DNA from: Undaria pinnatifida
Lineage: Eukaryota > Sar > Phaeophyceae > Laminariales > Alariaceae
Reading direction: 5' to 3'
Assembly (NCBI GenBank): GCA_012845835.1
Contig: JABAKD010000016.1
Location: forward strand, 20,689,196-20,753,195
Length of the DNA stretch: 64,000 bases
A model generated the notes under the pieces. It made no database searches, was not told where the DNA came from, and was given only the letters and a program-made list of their open reading frames with translations. A program made the position numbers and the translations under genes. Shown piece by piece: positions 13,801-21,559 of the stretch. Every line of letters begins with the position of its first letter. Positions within the stretch are counted from its first letter, which is position 1.

Positions 13801-16678
13801 CGTTCAACCTCTTTTCCTCGCTGCAAAAAATATCCCGTACTACAGTAATTCCAATTGTTTTGTCACTACACCGAGGGTAGAGTCAGTTGTAACGAGGTTA
13901 GCTAGCGTAACGTTTCTTCGTTAGTCTTCTGAACTTTAAATGCTCTGTCTCGGAGGGCGCCAAGTGGCGATGAAGATCTTACTCGACCACAAAAGAACAA
14001 CATGTGTTATGAGGATTCACAGCTATACAGCGTACAGCGTAATGGAAACCTGTGCGGAGCAGGACCGGAGGATAATTGATATTTCTGTGCCACAATATAT
14101 GTGGGCGTTGGTGTGAAATTTGTTTTGATTCATACCAAACCAAGCCCTTAATTATTGAGTCTTGAGAGAGACTTACGTTGCACATCACGAATGCCTGCTG
14201 CAGTCGGCTGATATTGTCATCAGCAGCGGTCTGACGCCTGTCGTAGAAGCGGAGTACGTCTAGTGCAAGCTTGTGACACTCCTTCATCCGTTCGCGGATA
14301 TACCTCTTCTCTTCCAGCAACGCACTGACCGCCGGAGAGGACGTGCTGGTGGTAATGGCAGTGGTGATGCAAGTGTCGGTGTTGGTGGTTGTAGCAGAAC
14401 CGCCAAGCTCCGCGAACCCGTCGCGTCTTTCGGTGGCGGCCAGTTCTTTTTGGCGGCGCCCGAGTTCTAGGAAATTGACGCGTTCTTCCCTGTCCGTAGA
14501 TTGTTCCTGCAACTCAAGCTCATCCATGATAGCGGACGGGCTCAGTCCAACCGCCTCTATGCGGGAGGTCAGTCTATTCATTTTGGAGTCGATAGCTTGT
14601 TTGGAGTGATCCCACGAGATCATGTGCAGCGGCTGTCCATGCAGGCAAGCAGGCAGGGGGTGGGGGGCAGGTGCGAGAGGGTTTAAACTCCGAGAGCGCT
14701 ATTTGTACATGCGTACAAGGATCGGCGCGATTCATGGGGAGGTAAGGAGCTTCTTGTTAGCACCCTACGGAGATCGAACAGGGTAGGAGATGATTCCACG
14801 CCGAGAGACCCAACGTGTGCTGTGACAGCGGCGACATTGGCGAAACGATAGTCTCGGCGAACGAGGGCGTGGTAGGTTCTGTGGTCCTGCTTACTCGCAC
14901 GCCAGAATACGCTGGGCCGCTTTTCATCACAAGTAACCACCCTTGACCGACGTCCCGAGGCCTTGTGAATGAATCCCTCACCTCTCCTTTACGATACCGT
15001 GCACGGATATCGTGCAAATCTTCCGTCAAATATTTGACGAAAGCGAAACGTTCCTCCTCCGCACACTGACGCAAGCAGGAACGTTGCGGCGGAAAAAGAA
15101 CGGGTGGGCATAGGTGGACATGGCGAGGGGAAGTCAGTCTGTGTTTGAGGGATGAGCTGCAAGGGCCAGTTGTTTCTAGGAGGCTTACTTTAACATTCGT
15201 CAAATCGGTTTGTGCTGTCGTAATTTCATGCCTTTGTAGTGGGTTTCAGCTAAATTTTGTTTTTCCATGTAAGTATAATGTAGTTTTCAGGGCTTTTCAC
15301 TAGTTGTGCCGCTTTTCGCGGGTCGGGCCGGGTCAAGGTGATCCGAGCCGACCCGTGAGAATGAAGATTATCTTGACCCTAACCGGACCTGACCCGACCC
15401 GTAAGATTTCGAATATCTCCTGACCCAAGCCAACGCGACCCGACGCGACCCGCGAGATATTGCAAAAATCACTGACCTTATTCTTCTGTTTGTTTTTAAA
15501 ACGATGTACATCAGAATTTCCTGAAGAAGGAATGCGAACCGCTCGTGGTTTGTGTTCTCTGCAAATGTTTCCTGTGTTTTTTTCTTGTTTTTTATCCCCC
15601 TGTGTTTCCCGTTTTTACAACACAACTCGCGAGCAAAGCAGCAACACAAAAGTTTTCGATGAGAATGGCCCATGTGCAATGATGCACGGGTGATGAAGCC
15701 AGGACCCGCAAGAGGGGCATCTCTCGATAGGGATGCATCTGGCCAAGGCTGCGGTGATATAGTATTGCCGTACCAAGTATAGGCGACTAGCGCGAGGGGC
15801 TGTGTACCTTGCTCTCTCAAAACTGAAATAACAAAATAAAATGGGCGAGCAGGTTCACGGCGGTGATGACTCACTCAACATAAAAAATCACCGAAGCTAA
15901 TCGAAAGACAGATCGTATCGCGAACGAACAAACCAGGCACTCGCACGACTGGATATCGTCCCCGTACTGTAACCTTGGTGGTCTCATGTAAAAACCCCAG
16001 GGCAACGTAACTTGTTCAGTTCCGTAATATACATATACACGCCACTCACTATTTTGTCCCCTCGCTCAAACTAACGGCACAGGTGTCTGCTCGTGGCCAA
16101 AATCGATGTTCATCGTACACGCAACACGAAACGCGGACTATCGACGGGGGGTTGGAGCCACCTCCATATTACGGCACAAACAGTGTCACAGAGTTTGCAA
16201 AGGCTTCGATGAAATCCGCGATCTCACAGTTGCTGAAGTGTGTTATTTAGTTTTGTAAGAGTCATATTCTACACCATGTGATGTCTCTGAAACAACTGCG
16301 GTAGCCATCTATGAATCATCAACCATCAATCGATCCATCACTTCGCACCTCGCGGTTGATTAGCTCTGAAAAGGCGGCCTCGGCGCGCTTATTCGTTTGT
16401 CTCAGTCGGCCCTTGGCTTTGGTGATACACTCGTTCGCCGTTTGCTCACGATCCTTCAATTTCTTGCGGAGGCTCAGCACTTCTTGCGTAAGCTTGTCCA
16501 AATTAACACCCACCTGCGCGAGATGGTCGTGAGACAAAATGGGCGGATGACTTGTTATTTGTAACCACAAAACCTTCGTGCAAAAGTGAAAGACGCTTCA
16601 CGAAAAGCGTCACACCTCCTGAACGACCGCTTTTACATAGGTCGGATGGTGTGATATGTGAAGAACGCTTACGTTCAT
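2449..16678 (-). CDS. Multi-exon protein kinase gene with coiled-coil N-terminus and long low-complexity tail
   Basis: Eleven exons join with matching phase: 16349-16513, 14982-15065, 14177-14632, 13572-13655, 11825-12106, 9891-9964, 9419-9565, 8098-8249, 7450-7622, 5929-5997, 2449-4839. A tentative start exon lies at 16673-16678 (ATGAAC then GTAAGC). The product is about 1360 residues. Residues 1-330 are charged and helical. The kinase domain spans about 328-600: glycine loop GEGGFG (332-337), lysine in FALK (355), catalytic loop HNDLKPAN (H452-N459, HND instead of HRD), DFG (478-480), GTLGSMPPE in place of APE (E501), and LRPPM near the end. About 780 residues of Ala/Thr, then Gly, then Pro/Tyr/Trp-rich sequence follow. 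Donors are mostly GTGAG. All catalytic residues are present, so an active serine/threonine or dual-specificity kinase is likely. Subfamily and substrate are unknown, and the true N-terminus is uncertain. Confidence 0.85.
4840..5928 (-). other. Kinase intron
   Basis: Intron between the last two exons (GTGAGT ... ATAG). I see no gene or element inside. Confidence 0.75.
5929..5997 (-). CDS. Kinase gene exon (23 codons, C-lobe)
   Basis: It is flanked by AG acceptor and GTGAGTCC donor, phase 0 on both sides. It encodes AVEPEGWYEEWKDLEPVYQR plus KYL, which joins in frame to VLAVVDLAT of the last exon. The length (69 nt) and both phases fit the neighbouring exons. Confidence 0.8.
5998..7449 (-). 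other. Kinase intron
   Basis: Intron of 1452 bp. It contains one copy of the short repeat described at 7285-7412. A 144-codon open frame on the plus strand (6145-6579) has no recognisable domain. Confidence 0.7.
7285..7412 (-). repeat. Short intronic repeat family R1, copy 1
   Basis: Diverged copy of a roughly 130-150 bp repeat. Read on the minus strand the family runs: a G-rich start, GGCGTACTCGTTTGTTG, GACGGAGCA, TCCTAATAGAGACACCTCC, then GGCGCCCATTA. It lies just outside exon 7450-7622. Confidence 0.65.
7450..7622 (-). CDS. Kinase gene exon: activation segment and F helix
   Basis: The acceptor GGCAG precedes CTTTCGG and the donor is AAA|GTGAGTG. It encodes the activation segment GHGTLGSMPPE (equivalent of GTxxYMAPE), then EQDVFAMALIVLQI, the F-helix region with its conserved Asp. 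The first two bases complete a codon begun with G in exon 8098-8249, which supports the join. Confidence 0.88.
7917..8045 (-). repeat. Short intronic repeat family R1, copy 2
   Basis: Same family, inverted. It has GGCGTACTCATTTGTTGCTTG (minus), TTTGGAGACGGAGCA and CTCCTAATAGACACACC. It lies in intron 7623-8097. Confidence 0.75.
8098..8249 (-). CDS. Kinase gene exon: catalytic loop and DFG
   Basis: It encodes DHLHQHGIGHNDLKPANILL followed by GKLIDFGLAL. This is the catalytic loop (Asp base, Lys, Asn) and the Mg-binding DFG. The usual HRD arginine is Asn, which suggests activation need not depend on an activation-loop phosphate. The acceptor is TTCGCAG and the donor GTGAGC. Entry and exit phases agree with neighbours. 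Confidence 0.9.
8415..8635. repeat. hAT-like end with repeated ACCGGTGATAACCGGT
   Basis: The palindromic 16-mer ACCGGTGATAACCGGT occurs exactly twice (8415-8430, 8593-8608). The right side then reads TGGGTTACTCCCATCCCTG, whose complement begins CAGGGATGGGAGTAACCCA, a typical hAT terminal sequence with subterminal AACCGG repeats. No matching left terminus was found, so this is probably a truncated element in the intron 8250-9418. Confidence 0.4.
9419..9565 (-). CDS. Kinase gene exon: hinge region
   Basis: It encodes HMNIAQAKAMDD, then SSNLMLLLEMGNGDLDHL, matching the beta4-beta5-hinge of kinases (LxLLEM-x-GDL). The acceptor is CGGCAG and the donor GTGAGG. One base in and two bases out match the neighbouring exons. 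Confidence 0.85.
9667..9822 (+). repeat. Short intronic repeat family R1, copy 3
   Basis: G-rich start, GGCGTACTAATTTGTTGC, TTTGGAGACGGAGCA, CTCCTAATAGAGACACCTCC, then TTGGGCGTTCATTACG. It lies in intron 9566-9890. Confidence 0.75.
9891..9964 (-). CDS. Kinase gene exon: alpha-C region
   Basis: This 74-nt exon starts after a C-rich tract ending TTAG and stops at donor GTGACA. It encodes NVQLEKLVQLPCTAVYHPIE, with the probable alpha-C glutamate in QLEKL. It starts in phase 0 after FALKTLRM and leaves two bases that combine with the next exon to make Thr. It was found by phase logic, not by a long open frame, so confidence is moderate. Confidence 0.65.
9965..11824 (-). other. Largest kinase intron
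   Basis: This 1860-bp intron holds R1 copy 4. A short GACCGACCGACCGGCCGGCC tract lies near 10216-10242. No other gene is visible. Confidence 0.65.
10715..10862 (+). repeat. Short intronic repeat family R1, copy 4
   Basis: Same order of blocks as copy 3: GGCGTACTCGTTTGTTGC, GACGGAGCA, GTCCTAATAGAGACACCTCC, GGGAGCCCATTACGCTTC. It lies in intron 9965-11824. Confidence 0.75.
11825..12106 (-). CDS. Kinase gene exon: glycine-rich loop and VAIK lysine
   Basis: It encodes a helical lead-in, then GKMLGEGGFGCVYEV and GGKKFALKTLRM: the ATP-binding glycine loop and the lysine that pairs with the alpha-C Glu. The donor is ATG|GTGAGC. The acceptor GATGCAG at 12107-12108 keeps phase 0 with the previous exon. 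An alternative acceptor at 12069-12070 would break the phase. Confidence 0.87.
12865..13035. mobile_element. Short hAT-like MITE (TIR CAGggcTTTTCACGgGTC)
   Basis: The left end CAGAATTTTTCACGGGTC is matched by the inverted right end (rc CAGGGCTTTTCACGAGTC). The 8 bp outside are ATTTTTTT and ATTGTTTC, a diverged possible 8-bp target duplication typical of hAT elements. The interior is GGGTC/GACCC-rich. It lies in a kinase intron. Confidence 0.55.
13152..13370. repeat. Related hAT-like copy with (TCGGG)n expansion
   Basis: It begins CAGGGCCGTTCACGGGTC like the element at 12865. It contains a nearly pure (TCGGG)n array of about 12 units at 13256-13318 within imperfect GGGTC repeats. The opposite terminus was not found. 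Confidence 0.6.
13572..13655 (-). CDS. Kinase gene exon: coiled-coil segment
   Basis: This 28-codon exon (acceptor ATCCAG, donor GTGAGA, phase 0/0) encodes a charged helical stretch containing RNEAKQELAKISVKVEKEQ, consistent with coiled coil. Confidence 0.7.
14177..14632 (-). CDS. Kinase gene exon: N-terminal helical region
   Basis: This is a 152-codon exon, phase 0/0. The donor is GTAAGT and the acceptor follows a long C-rich tract ending GGACAG. It encodes two charged helical stretches (around SPSAIMDELELQEQ and ALLEEKRYIRERMKECHK) separated by a Thr/Ser linker. I recognise no family. Confidence 0.75.
14982..15065 (-). CDS. Kinase gene exon (28 codons)
   Basis: It encodes CAEEERFAFVKYLTEDLHDI and RARYRKGE between acceptor GCGTCAG and donor GTGAGG, phase 0/0. 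It is acidic and helical with no known domain. Confidence 0.7.
15288..15475. repeat. Third hAT-like GGGTC-rich copy
   Basis: It begins CAGGGCTTTTCACTAG and continues with imperfect GGGTC then GACCC repeats, the same architecture as 12865-13035. It lies in intron 15066-16348. Confidence 0.5.
16349..16513 (-). CDS. Kinase gene exon: coiled coil near the N-terminus
   Basis: It encodes 55 residues including LDKLTQEVLSLRKKLKDREQ, a clear heptad-like coiled coil. The acceptor is CTCGCGCAG and the donor GTGCGA (atypical), phase 0/0. Upstream, ATGAAC|GTAAGC at 16673-16678 could supply Met-Asn in phase 0. Confidence 0.72.
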
Positions 16679-16679
16679 A

Positions 16680-17550
16680 CCGATCTGTTTTCAACTAACA
16701 TCATGTAAAAAAACGTAAGCATTGTTGTGTTTGCATCCCGTACCGATATGCCTGAAGTTTGATAATTCTGCAACTGCTAACCCGTACTACTACATTGTTG
16801 CGCTCGTGCTTGAAGAAACGCGGGGTTCCGTTAGAGTCTGGCCTCCGTCATTATGCCAGTGGTGAATATTGTCGCCGAAATTCAATATTCAACAAAATCA
16901 GAGGCGCGAGAACTCGTACGTTTTTCAGGGCGACCAATAGATTGCAGAGTGGTATTTACAGCATTAGCCTCTGAGGAGTTTTTCGGGCTGAAGCATGTGT
17001 GCAATTGAACTGGCTGTAGTCCACAAAAGATTGCCGTGAATGTAAGCTCTCTTCACGCATCATATGCATTGGGAATTGACCCGTTGTGGTTGAGGAGGCG
17101 TCACGTTTTCCGTAAGGCGTTATTCCTGCCTCTGGAATATCATATACTATGGAAATAGTGTGGTTTCTGCTGAAAAAATGTTGCAAATATGTTTTTTACT
17201 CAAAATATGAACTAAAACACACCAAACAAAATGTCCGGCTCCTTTTAGATCCCCAAAACCCCTCCCAATACTGATTCCAAGTAATTTTTCCCCAACAACG
17301 AGTTTACAGTTGCGAAGGGGTCCGTTTGGTATTTTTTGTTCATGTTAATATTCCACCGGCGTCTGTATTTACGTCTTTTGTCTTGAGTTGTATCTGGTAA
17401 ACTACCGGTAGGTGGGGATATTTTTCGCGCTGGCGCACGTTTTCCGTCATAAATCCCTCCTTTTTTCACCACATGCCGAAGGTATGGTCCGGCTTGCCGC
17501 ACCACGCTTTTCCTGTACCGCGCCGGCGAAAAAAAATGTGCGGGTCCTAG
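16680..17550. other. No gene seen
   Basis: Upstream side of the kinase gene. Its promoter should lie here if the first exon at 16673-16678 is right. I see no TATA box I would defend, and no other gene. Confidence 0.4.
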
Positions 17551-17560
17551 TTATAGATGG

Positions 17561-17696
17561 GCACCGGATAAAAAAGACTCCGGTTAACCGGAGTTTTTGG
17601 AAACCCAGCAGGCATGCGAGTATTTCAGGCACCGGATAAAAAAGACTCCGGTTAACCGGAGTTTTTGGAAACCCAGCAGGCATGCGAGTATTTCAA
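17561..17696. repeat. Two tandem 68-bp units with a perfect palindrome
   Basis: 17561-17628 is repeated at 17629-17696 with no difference I can see. Each unit carries CTCCGGTTAACCGGAG, a perfect 16-bp palindrome flanked by A-rich and T-rich arms that extend the hairpin. Confidence 0.9.
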
Positions 17697-17999
17697 AACA
17701 AGAACTGGCAGTTTCTGCGGTCGGGCTAACCGTTTAACGGTTTAACCGGTTAAGCCGGCTAAAAACACCGTTTTTTACCAGTTACCGGCTAAAACCGGTT
17801 GACTTATTTTACACTAAAACGTGCCTGCGGCTGTGACCAGCGCATTAATAAACGTGACAGCGTGAAGGTTGGTTGGCCCAATGTCGATTGTGTTTATTAT
17901 GGTCTAGTCTAGGACATGACTACGACCTGGAATCAAGTGGATTGTGCGGGAAAATCGACGTTGAATCACCCCCCCCACACCTCACCAGGGTCAAAACTG

Positions 18000-18335
18000 G
18001 AGCTGTGAGTCGGCAGGATTTCCCCACAAATCACTAATCGGTAGGTGCCGATAGCCGACTAACTGGCTTTAGTCGACACGTCGGCTGGCCATCAGCTGGG
18101 TTCGTCAGCCGACTTGACGGCTGAGGTCGGGGGACCGAAGCGAGCCAATTAGCTTCCCCCGGACGGGGGACGGGACGTGTCCAATAAGGAAAAAATGCGT
18201 CCCACGTTGCACAATCCCTCCTACATGTATGGAAACAAAAAAGTCGGATAGTCGGCACCTTCGGAAAACGACTAATTGCTACCGTAGCTCGACTAATGAG
18301 CAGTTGGTGACTCCAGCCGTGACGGCTCACAGCTC
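18000..18335. repeat. Foldback-like repeat
   Basis: GAGCTGTGAGTCGG at the left is mirrored by CCGTGACGGCTCACAGCTC at the right. Inside, stretches with CACTAATCGGTAGGTGCCGA and GGCACCTTCGGAAAACGACT are also inverted relatives. No clear target duplication was found. Confidence 0.45.
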
Positions 18336-19404
18336 TCGTTATAGAACACAAGTATACATTGTGGTCGCTGTTTACGCGTTCACACCATAGGCTGAATAAT
18401 TGCTTGCAGGAGTAAGCTGTTGCACATCTGCAGTGAGTATGTCAATGCTGGTCACTTCATCGCAGTAGGACATCGATTACGTTGTCGTTGGCAAGGGCGA
18501 AGGTATTTAGAGTGTGCTTTTGGATGGCTTCCGGCGGTTACATAATATTGTCATTGCGGATACGTCTTGGAGTTACTAATTTTTCACGCTTGGAGAATTT
18601 TGTACGATGCAGTCTGTGTGTTTTTTGTGTTGTCCCGTCCCCTTTCCTGCTTAACTGGCGGTGGTTATTTTACACTTGACGTTTTTCTTCTGGACACGAC
18701 CGGTTTTGGCAGGTATTTTCCGTTCTCATCCCGGTGCATGGCTCCAGCTACAGTACGCAGGATTGATAGTTTATATTTTAGCGGAGGTTCTAAGTAGTGT
18801 CATGTAGACTAACAAGCACGGTGACCGTTGCTTATACTCGTCGCACGATGGTAGCCGTGACGGTGATTTGGGGATCTTCGGTGGCGTAGGGTGTTCGAGT
18901 CTCAGGTTGTGGTGATTTTGATGCAGCCCGATGTCGTGCTTCACCAAAACAAGGATACTGTTCAGCTAATCCATCAAAACGCGAGACAATCCATCTCGAA
19001 GAGACGGATTACTTACAAACGGAGCCAAACACGCACTCGTGAATACACCGCAAGGCGCCACTTGCTGCAAAACCAACCCGGTTTTCAATGTTATGGATGC
19101 TTTACCACTAAAGACCGGTTTAACCGGTTCTCGGTTAACCGGTTAAAATCGGCTTTTGTTTTGTAATTTTTCTGTTTTTTTAATAACTCCTTTTATCCGG
19201 TTTTTCGGCTCTTTGAAAATGCCGTCCGGTGCCCATGTCTAGTTCCAATTTGCCGTATGCATGGATGGGCGAAAAAACATGTTTCGGTCTGTTTTGCCAT
19301 AATAGGCATTTGTTTTTTGGCGTATTTTTCGCCGCGGGCGATTTATGTTTCAAGTTTTTTTTCGTTTTCGTCCCTTGTTTCGTCTTACAACTTATTAAAA
19401 AAAA

Positions 19405-19505
19405 TTAAAATACACTCCAGCTGTGAGATCGAATATTTTGTCGACTCTCATCTTTGCAAGCTGTATGTGATACTCCGATCGCGCGTATTACGGGTTGTAT
19501 GTCCT
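19405..19505 (+). repeat. Dispersed repeat R2, partial copy
   Basis: It contains CAGCTGTGAGATCGAATATTT and CTCATCTTTGCAAGCTG, shared with partial or full copies near 24830, 26825, 52455 and 52905. Confidence 0.6.
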
Positions 19506-19584
19506 CATTGAGGATATAGGTCGGCGACTCCCCTTGCAACTACAGTGTAGCTATCAGGGTCAACAGGGTGATGTTAGTCAGTCT

Positions 19585-20600
19585 GTGCGGAAACTATAAA
19601 ACCCGCTTCTGAGGGGGACAAAATCTGACAGCGGTGGAAGGAAATACCTCCGTTTATCAAGTGAATCCTGTAAGTCGAATAACCGGTGAGGGGAGAGCGG
19701 AGTTTTGAAGGACGCGGGGGCCTGATTTTGATCAAAAGGGAGCGGGGTTGGAGGGGGGGGGGAAGGGGGGAGGGGGGGGGGGAAGGGGAGGGGGGGGGGG
19801 GTAAGGGGCGGACGTGCGGGCAATTTGTGGGTGGAAACTATAAATCCTTCAAGGGGATAAATCTGACGGTTTTGGAAAAGAAAAAAAGAAAAAGAAAAAA
19901 AATGCACCAGTTTATCATGGGGGTGGGGGGGGTGGGGCGGGGGTGGGGCGGGTGGGGCAGCTCAATCTGTGCGTGGAAACTATACATTCTTTGAAGGACG
20001 GTTTTGGAAAGAATTCACCAGTTTATCATGTATATCCTGTAAGTCGTACAACCAGTGAGTAGAGGGCGGAGTGTTCGAGGGGGTGGGGGTGGGATGGGGT
20101 GGGGAGGTGGCGGGGGGGCGGGGGGGGGAGGTGGAGGTGGGGGGGGGGGGGGGAGAGGGAAGGGCTTTAGGTGTCATAGATGTAGGGGTTTGCTATACGT
20201 GTGGTGCTAGGTCCAGGCGATCGTGTGGGTGGTGGGGAAGGAGGAGGCGTTCGGGGCGGGGGGGGGGGGGGGGGCGGCGGGAGGGGGAAAAAGCAGCGGC
20301 ATGGATGGCTCCAGAAATATAATGAGGTGACATCCAGTGCGTGAAGTGTTTATTATTCTGGCGGATTCGATATTAGGTGGGGCGTTTGAGCAAGGGAGAG
20401 CGAGAAGGGAGGGGGGAGGGGGGAGGGTTTTTCAGGAGGTTTGGGTCGCACATAATATTCGAATACACTCCGGCTGTGACATCAAAGATATGTAGGGGCT
20501 TGTTATACGCGTGGTGCTAGGTCTAGGCGATCGTGCGGGTGGTGGGAAAAGAGGGGGCGTTGGAAGGGGGGGTTGAGGGGGGTGGGGGGAAAAGACAACT
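19585..20600. repeat. G-rich region with diverged tandem units
   Basis: Three diverged units share GGAAACTATA, GACGGTTTTGGAAAG, CAGTTTATCATG and ATCCTGTAAGTCG (around 19590, 19830 and 19972). Later another unit, GCTATACGTGTGGTGCTAGG ... GGCGATCGTG, occurs at 20190 and 20498. Between them lie long G runs (19753-19800, 20112-20152, 20258-20274) with G-quadruplex potential. The open frames here are low-complexity and unlikely to be genes. Confidence 0.7.
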
Positions 20601-21428
20601 TATTACAACAGCAGTATGATACGAGTAAATACTTTATTTGGGGCTGTTTTCCTCTTTTTGCAAATAAATATTACCTTACTTAATTGGATTGAAACTGTTG
20701 TCGTTTCCTCTGCCTGAGGATGAAGCAGGCCTCAAACAGCTCGTCGAAAAGAGAGAGGAATTTCCCAGTGGCCTTAGGAACTGATGCAAAAAATGAGGAA
20801 CCGCCTGGCAATTCCGGGATCGTAACGCATCGCGAATAGCGGAAACAGCGCCAGTGAGCCCACAAATGTTTTTGGCTGCGGTGGTAGCGTGCTAGGCTAC
20901 AGCGTCAGGGGTTCGTTTAGGGTTCTTGAAGGCGAGGCTTGGCCCGAGTCCTTTGTTTTGGACCATAGGAAGATGCGTGGGGTGAGCCATTTGCTTCGAG
21001 TTCAGGGCGACGCTTGGCCCGAGCCGCGAGTTTTGGGTTCAGGGCGAGGCCCGAGTACTTTGATCAGAGTTCATCCGCGAACTGAAATTGGACAATGAAA
21101 ATGCCACATTTTTGTAGCAATGCTTCACGCAGGTTAGTGGCAACGAGGACCTGCTCAGTAGGCAAACCAGGCCGGGGACACTGTGGCCACCATGTGCAAG
21201 GACCTCACAATATGCCTGATGCGTACTGCTGTAGTGATCGCCATTTTGTCACTTGTTTCTTTGAAAATTGCACAACTTTCTAAGGCAGCCGGCACCACGT
21301 AGTACACCGAAGGCTGACTCCCGATTTCAATTTTTTTGTTTCTGGTGGAGGCATGCATTGCGTCAGCTGTGATATATATGCGCGTACCACCTGTGGTTTG
21401 TTTGTGTTTTTCCCCTGGGGTATTCCTC
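20600..21428. other. No confident gene; imperfect GGCGAGGCTTGGCCCGAG repeats
   Basis: 20930-21060 has three imperfect copies of a unit around GGGCGAGGCTTGGCCCGAGT. A 61-codon minus frame (20680-20865) is the only protein-like stretch. I recognise no family and cannot support it as a gene. Confidence 0.4.
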
Positions 21429-21429
21429 A

Positions 21430-21447
21430 GCAACAACAACAACAAGG

Positions 21448-21526
<79 letters not shown>

Positions 21527-21550
21527 CTAACAACAACAACAACAACAACA
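21430..21550 (+). repeat. (AAC)n microsatellite
   Basis: About 40 CAA/AAC triplets interrupted by GGA near 21447 and CTA near 21527. It gives poly-Gln, poly-Asn or poly-Thr depending on frame. No surrounding gene is evident. Confidence 0.95.
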
Positions 21551-21559
21551 TGTATCCAA

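Larger units (their letters stand above)
17554..19241. mobile_element. Degenerate non-autonomous hAT-like element
   Basis: The left end TAGATGGGCACCGG (17554-17567) is inverted at the right (19226-19241, rc TAGACATGGGCACCGG). Both ends carry subterminal AACCGGTT/GGTTAACCGG repeats (17580-17810, 19105-19150). Such subterminal repeats with a TAGxxATGGGCA terminus are typical of hAT elements. No transposase is visible and I could not match an 8-bp target duplication, so the boundaries may belong to two elements. Confidence 0.45.
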
